Source: CAWUIO01 sp963922455
GTDB taxonomy: Bacteria; Bacteroidota; Bacteroidia; Cytophagales; Microscillaceae
Length of the DNA: 10,613 nucleotides
Direction of reading: 5' to 3'
Assembly (NCBI GenBank): GCA_963922455.1
Contig: CAWUIO010000168.1
Coordinates: forward strand, 1-10,613
The notes under the pieces were generated by a model. The model saw only the letters and a list, made by a program, of their open reading frames with translations. It ran no database searches and had not been told where the DNA came from. Positions within the stretch are counted from its first letter, which is position 1. The number at the start of each line of letters is the position of its first letter. A program made the translations under genes and the position numbers. This document shows positions 6,915-10,613 of the stretch, piece after piece.

Positions 6915-7397
6915 TTAAAGTATAGGGCTAAGATTTTCAACATCGGAGGCTGAGAAAACCTTGTTGAGATCCACAAGCATCACAAAATCATCCTCCAACT
7001 TCACAATACCCAAGATGAAAATGGCTTTTTTATAATCATCCATAGATGGGGGATTTTGAATTGACTTTGGCGAAAATTGTACTACTTCCCGGGCACTATC
7101 CACAATTGCCCCCACGTGTAGTATTTCACTATTGTGTTTGATCTCTAAAACGATAATTCGGGTATTGGAGGTGGGAGCTTTAGCTTCCAGGCCAAATTTT
7201 AAATGCGTATCAAAAACGGGAAGTATGTTACCTCTTAAATTTAGAATACCCCGGGCAAAGGGTGATGACCCGGGAATTCGGGTGATCGCTTGCATTTCCA
7301 GGATTTCCCGTACCTGGTGAATAGAAGCCGCAAATTGTTCATCTCCCAAAGTAAAGGTTAAAAACGATTCTTTTTCTTCTCCTTCCCAATGTGACAT
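6915..7397 (-). CDS. cheW: CheW: coupling protein between chemoreceptor and CheA
   Basis: A 160-residue protein made of one CheW (SH3-like) domain, which links MCP tips to the P5 domain of CheA in the signalling array. Visible landmarks are the N-terminal strand FLTFTLGDEQFAASIHQVRE (12-31), where family members read F-x-L-x-x-x-x-F-x-I-x-x-V-x-E. The core NLRGNILPVFD (53-63) matches the conserved NLRG-x-x-x-P-V-x-D, and GAIVDSAREVV (96-106) matches the conserved V-D-x-V-x-x-V region. Length is normal for a single-domain CheW. The start lies 7 bp from the cheA stop codon, so the two are certainly co-transcribed and probably translationally linked. It is the only CheW in the window. Confidence 0.96.
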   Translation of the reverse strand: MSHWEGEEKESFLTFTLGDEQFAASIHQVREILEMQAITRIPGSSPFARGILNLRGNILPVFDTHLKFGLEAKAPTSNTRIIVLEIKHNSEILHVGAIVDSAREVVQFSPKSIQNPPSMDDYKKAIFILGIVKLEDDFVMLVDLNKVFSASDVENLSPIL

Positions 7398-7404
7398 AGC
7401 ATAT

Positions 7405-9438
7405 TTAGTTTAGCGAATGATATTGATTAAAGAGTTTTTGGGTATCTAGTACCAGGGCCAGCGATCCATCACCTAATATGGAACCTCCGAGGATAAACTC
7501 CTGCTCCCGAAAATAATTTCCTATAGGCTTGATAATAGCCTGAATTTCCCCTTTTATCGTGTCTACAGCAATTGCCTGATGATTATTTTCGTGGGCAAGG
7601 AGAATAACATCAACTTCTTGCTTGGCATTTATTTTTATAGGGTATTCCCGAAATTGCTTTTGAAGGTTGAGGATAGAAAATTGTTCCCCCTCGATATTTA
7701 CCAAGGATGAAAAATTGTTTTCTCTCTCAATTGTGTTGGACGGCAAGCGATGAATACGATTGATACTAAAAAGGGGAATGATATAAGGGGTTTGTTCCAC
7801 TTCTACCAATAGACCATTAATCACCGACAGAGAAAGAGGTAGGCAAATCCTGATTGTTGTCCCTTGCTCTGATATAGATGAAATTTCTAAGGTTCCTTTT
7901 AAATTTTCGACATTCTGCTTGACCGCATCCATACCTACCCCCCTACCCGAAACATCTGTCACCTCTTTGGCTGTACTGAATCCTGGATGACAGATTAAAT
8001 CAATTATTTCTTGTTGGCTTAGGTTTACCTCAGCCTCTATGATATTTCTTTCTATGGCCTCTTGGCGAACCTGCTTCAAATCAATTCCTCTTCCATCGTC
8101 TTGAATTTCAATGATCACGTTGGTACCTGAATAGAAGCCGTTCAATTGAATGAGCCCCGCCTCGGCCTTGCCTTTTTTTAGCCTTTCTTCTTTGCTCTCA
8201 ATACCGTGATCAATAGAATTTCGTATAATATGCAATAAAGGGGTTTTCAAAGATTCAATCATGTATTTGTCCAACTCCGTATATCCCCCTGTAAGCTTGA
8301 ACATAACTTCTTTGCCCATTTTACGGGATAGATCTCTTATCAATCTTTCAAATTGGGTATGTAAAGTATTTAGAGATAATAGGTTCATACTGAAAACATC
8401 TTCCTGCAGATGATTGATTTCCAGTTCTATTTTTTCTGAAATCAGGTTTAAATCATTCAGTTCATATTGAGAAGCAATGCTTTTTAAAGATGAATTTAAA
8501 GTAATCAGCTCACTTACCGCATTCATTAAGCGGTTCAGTTTATGTAGGGATATTCTCGTACTGCCTGTTTTGCCAGACTCATTCCCTTGACCTGAGGTAG
8601 TAGATATCTTTTCGGCTTCAAGGTGGGTTTCCTTTTTTGCCTGTATACTTTCTTTGGCTGGTACATGGTCGGCAAAGTAAGCTTTTAGTTCATCTATTGA
8701 AGGGGCCTTGCCGCTTTTACCCATCTCTTCATCCAAATCCTTCTGAGCTTTTTCGTCAAAATGATACTCATTTGACTCTCCCAGCTCATGAATATCCACT
8801 TCAATATCATCATTCAAAAACATGAAAAAAGTCTCCAAATCTTCTCTTTTCCGAACTAAATCAATGATGATTAACCAAAAATGCACCTCTTTTCCATCCA
8901 ATCCTGTATGGATAAATATATGTTCGTATTTTTCTACTATTTCTTCAAGAACAAAAAATACTGGATGCTCGGAATTATCTAATAGGGGAACCTGCGGCTT
9001 TACCGTTACCCCATAAAGCGAGGTGGCAGCCAGCTCTGGAATCAGGCTTTCTACTAGCTTATCGGCCGACTGTAAATTTTGTAAAAGATCAATGAGTTTA
9101 TTTTGCTTAGTAACAAGGACTTCATCTTCTAATTCCAGGTGGGGTAAAATCTCCCGAATATGATCAATAGATTGAAATGAAACCTCCATAATTTCGTCAT
9201 TTAGGTTTCTTTCTCCTTCGCTGATCATTTTAAAAATAGACTCTAGCTCGTGTATAAAATTCCCCAGATTATTAAATCCAAGCATAAAAGCCCCCCCCTT
9301 TATATTGTGCAAGTGTCTAAATACGGTATGAATATAATTGGTGTTGGCTATATTTTTTTCAAGCTTAATTAAATCATTTTCAAGTTCAGAAATTATATCC
9401 TGGGCTTCGTCTATAAATTTTTTCTGAAATTCATTCAT
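7405..9438 (-). CDS. cheA: CheA: chemotaxis sensor histidine kinase
   Basis: Cytoplasmic histidine kinase that autophosphorylates in receptor-CheW arrays and passes phosphate to CheY and CheB. Its 677 residues follow the P1-P5 plan. P1/HPt (1-122) has phospho-acceptor H44 in FRHLHNIKGGAFMLGF. P2 would be about 125-285, but this stretch shows no motif I recognise as a standard CheY-binding domain and ends in a low-complexity linker. P3 dimerisation starts at RISLHKLNRLMNAVSELI (295-312). P4 ATPase has the N box HIIRNSIDHGIE (403-414), DDGRGID (447-453) and FSTAKEVTDVSGRGVGMD (487-504). P5, the CheW-like regulatory domain, spans about 540-675. All catalytic landmarks are intact. There is no fused receiver. 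It lies 75 bp after cheY and 7 bp before cheW, and the start is supported by the HPt beginning at residue 2. Confidence 0.97.
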   Translation of the reverse strand: MNEFQKKFIDEAQDIISELENDLIKLEKNIANTNYIHTVFRHLHNIKGGAFMLGFNNLGNFIHELESIFKMISEGERNLNDEIMEVSFQSIDHIREILPHLELEDEVLVTKQNKLIDLLQNLQSADKLVESLIPELAATSLYGVTVKPQVPLLDNSEHPVFFVLEEIVEKYEHIFIHTGLDGKEVHFWLIIIDLVRKREDLETFFMFLNDDIEVDIHELGESNEYHFDEKAQKDLDEEMGKSGKAPSIDELKAYFADHVPAKESIQAKKETHLEAEKISTTSGQGNESGKTGSTRISLHKLNRLMNAVSELITLNSSLKSIASQYELNDLNLISEKIELEINHLQEDVFSMNLLSLNTLHTQFERLIRDLSRKMGKEVMFKLTGGYTELDKYMIESLKTPLLHIIRNSIDHGIESKEERLKKGKAEAGLIQLNGFYSGTNVIIEIQDDGRGIDLKQVRQEAIERNIIEAEVNLSQQEIIDLICHPGFSTAKEVTDVSGRGVGMDAVKQNVENLKGTLEISSISEQGTTIRICLPLSLSVINGLLVEVEQTPYIIPLFSINRIHRLPSNTIERENNFSSLVNIEGEQFSILNLQKQFREYPIKINAKQEVDVILLAHENNHQAIAVDTIKGEIQAIIKPIGNYFREQEFILGGSILGDGSLALVLDTQKLFNQYHSLN

Positions 9439-9513
9439 GACAGACTTGGTTTTGTATTTGACTTAATCATCTCGAAAAAAGCAGCGATATTCTATACGGA
9501 GGAGCCCCCTCTT

Positions 9514-9900
9514 TTATCCACGATTATTAATCGCATAGTTTATTTCAGCTAAAAAGGCCTTGTATTTATAAGGTTTTACCACCCAACTGCTTAAACCGAG
9601 ATCCTTGGCTTCTTTTCTTTTATCGTAGCTATTCTCCGTGGTCAAGATGATAAAGGGTTTGTTGGCAATATTAGGGTTCGAGTTATTTCTCACATTCTTG
9701 AGTAATGTCAAACCATTCATAATCGGCATGTTGTAATCACTCAAGATTAAGTCAATGCTTTCTGAAGACTCATCTAAGATCTCAAGGGCTTCTGAGCCAT
9801 GAGCAGCTAGGAGTATATTATATCCTTGGGATTTTAGAGCTTTGCTGATTACATTTTGCATACTTTCCGTATCATCAACTATTAAAACTGTACTTGCCAT
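9514..9900 (-). CDS. cheY: CheY-type single-domain response regulator
   Basis: A stand-alone receiver domain of 128 residues, the likely output of CheA. Phosphorylation sites are complete: D9-D10, phospho-acceptor D55 (LILSDYNMP), T87-T88 (FIILTTEN) and K109 (WVVKPY). The switch position before the lysine is W106, where classical CheY has an aromatic tyrosine. There is no DNA-binding or enzymatic output domain, so it acts by protein contact, but the target is not encoded here. In Bacteroidota, most of which lack flagella, it could be gliding or pilus machinery; this is inference. It is first in transcription order, 75 bp ahead of cheA, and probably heads a cheY-cheA-cheW operon. No clear promoter match was found in the 175 bp upstream. 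Confidence 0.93.
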   Translation of the reverse strand: MASTVLIVDDTESMQNVISKALKSQGYNILLAAHGSEALEILDESSESIDLILSDYNMPIMNGLTLLKNVRNNSNPNIANKPFIILTTENSYDKRKEAKDLGLSSWVVKPYKYKAFLAEINYAINNRG

Positions 9901-10075
9901 ATTCTAATTACGTGTTTTTGTTAACAATAAATCGGCATCCCCAGGCAATCATCCCACTTTCTCTTGATTTACTATTCTATCCCACCATACGTCATGCTAG
10001 TCAATAAGAAGGTGTAAATTTGAACTTTGAGGTATAATTTTATACAGATGTGCTTATTTTGCTAAATCTTATGTG
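9901..10075. other. Leader region upstream of cheY
   Basis: A/T-rich and gene-free. It should contain the cheY-cheA-cheW promoter, but no minus-strand TTTG-N19-21-TAnnTTTG match is visible. A plus-strand TAAATTTG (10015-10022) lacks a -33 partner and points away from any gene. Confidence 0.5.
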
Positions 10076-10242
10076 TTAGAAACTGTTTAAGTTTATTTTT
10101 TGTCGGCGAAAAGGGCCAGTTTTGGGTTCTGATGAGATCAAATTGGGAGCGCATAGCAGCGCTATGGGCGAGGAATTTGATGAAATCAGGTTCCATAAAT
10201 GGCCCTTTGCAGCCCATACAATTAAATTTAAACAGTTTCTTA
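10076..10242 (+). mobile_element. MITE-like palindromic element, copy 3, with TTA target duplication
   Basis: The 161-bp element lies at 10079-10239, flanked by TTA at 10076-10078 and 10240-10242. It is the shortest copy, lacking the GTATAACATGGGAATA segment shared by copies 1 and 2. Both ends carry the same change relative to those copies: GAAACTGTTTAA/TTAAACAGTTTC instead of GAAACTGTTCGT/ACGAACAGTTTC. The central hairpin GCGCATAGC-AGC-GCTATGGGC is kept. Reading frames crossing it (for example 10132-10395 plus) are by-products of the repeat. Confidence 0.86.
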
Positions 10243-10368
10243 GTATTAATCCTTGAAGAAGTATGTGAGACTTTGTTTTATGTTTCTTTTATAAAAAGGA
10301 CATCAATTAGGTATAAAATCATTAAGCATATGTATAGGAGTAAATTCAGTTTTAGGTGCCTACATGAT

Positions 10369-10513
10369 GGCTTAGGGATGGAACGGCATGTTTGAGCTCG
10401 TATAGGCCTTGAGGGGAGAGGCAGCGAGTAGTGACAGCCCGGCCCGCGCTGGTGGGAACTTACCGCTAAGCACCTCATGAGCTGGCGCGGGCAAGCCTAG
10501 GCAGCTCTGAAGT
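10369..10513 (-). repeat. GC-rich repeat family 2, copy B
   Basis: Inverted copy of the repeat at 1946-2081. In minus-strand reading it contains CTACTCGCTGCCTCTCCCC and GAGCTCAAACATGCCGTTCC then ATCCCTAAGCC, close to copy A. The GC stem is GCCCGCGC (10442-10449) with GCGCGGGC (10485-10492), enclosing a loop unlike that of copy A, so the pairing is kept while the loop has diverged. A minus-strand frame across it (10478-10278) has no protein features I trust. Confidence 0.75.
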
Positions 10514-10577
10514 TTTTATTTTTTGAAACACTTTTGAGGGTTTTATTTTTCATAAGTGCTTGATTTTCTGGCAAGTA

Positions 10578-10611
10578 TTCTTGTTTCCATTGCCATAATT
10601 GGGAACAAGAA
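10578..10611. repeat. 12-bp inverted repeat at the window edge
   Basis: TTCTTGTTTCCA (10578-10589) pairs with TGGGAACAAGAA (10600-10611) around a 10-nt loop; all positions pair if one G-T pair is allowed. No T-run is visible on the minus strand after it, and the plus-strand continuation is cut off, so terminator or operator cannot be decided. Confidence 0.4.
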
Positions 10612-10613
10612 AT

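Larger units (their letters stand above)
10243..10613. other. Gene-free right edge of window
   Basis: Apart from the GC-rich repeat copy B, this stretch is A/T-rich and shows no credible gene. At its very end is an inverted repeat, listed separately, and whatever gene it serves lies outside the window. Confidence 0.5.

Noticed and set aside
9499..9511. Hairpin between cheY and cheA as a terminator
   Set aside because: Only a 4-bp GAGG/CCTC stem, with no T-run on the transcribed strand. The 75-bp gap is more likely read through.
10132..10478. Frames on both strands over MITE copy 3 and the GC-rich repeat copy B
   Set aside because: They coincide with repeat sequence and show no protein features; the conserved units are the DNA repeats.
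1..10613. CRISPR array, tRNA or rRNA genes
   Set aside because: The repeats are three dispersed palindromes and two GC-rich blocks, not regularly spaced units. I noticed no tRNA- or rRNA-like sequence.

Overview
The window is a chemosensory gene cluster from a member of the Bacteroidota. Three things suggest this lineage. Genes lack Shine-Dalgarno sequences and start after A/T-rich leaders. One promoter fits the Bacteroidota sigma-A pattern (TTTG, 19 nt, TATGTTTG). The MCP has the CHASE3/HAMP layout common in Cytophagales- and Saprospirales-like bacteria. The genus cannot be named from the sequence alone.

All but one of the genes lie on the minus strand. In transcription order they are cheY (9900-9514), cheA (9438-7405), cheW (7397-6915), a 401-bp spacer carrying a promoter, an OprB-type carbohydrate porin (6513-5272), an MCP chemoreceptor (5251-3254), cheR (3156-2314), a 421-bp spacer filled with repeats, and cheB (1892-816). 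The one plus-strand gene (341-781) encodes a small secreted protein of unknown function. It converges on cheB.

The genes make a complete minimal chemosensory pathway. The MCP senses in the periplasm through two tandem CHASE3 domains. CheW couples it to the kinase CheA, and CheA phosphorylates CheY and CheB. CheR and CheB methylate and demethylate the receptor for adaptation. The MCP ends in the pentapeptide DFIKY, which fits the aromatic-x-x-aromatic tether that binds CheR/CheB in other bacteria. No cheC, cheD, cheX, cheZ, flagellar, pilus or gliding gene is present, so the output is unknown. The unusual member is the outer-membrane porin, encoded 20 bp upstream of the receptor and probably co-transcribed with it.

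The spaces between genes hold two repeat families. Family 1 is a 161-186 bp, full-length imperfect palindrome with GAAACTG/CAGTTTC ends. It has three copies (151-323, 2123-2308, 10079-10239). Each is flanked by a perfect 3-bp target duplication of the form TNA (TAA, TGA, TTA), so it behaves as a MITE. Family 2 is a GC-rich repeat of about 140 bp with an 8-bp GC stem (1946-2081, and inverted at 10369-10513), with a possible worn remnant at 74-102. Each MITE copy lies near a family 2 copy or remnant. One MITE lies 2 bp past the cheR stop codon, and another ends 14 bp before the start codon of the small secreted protein.
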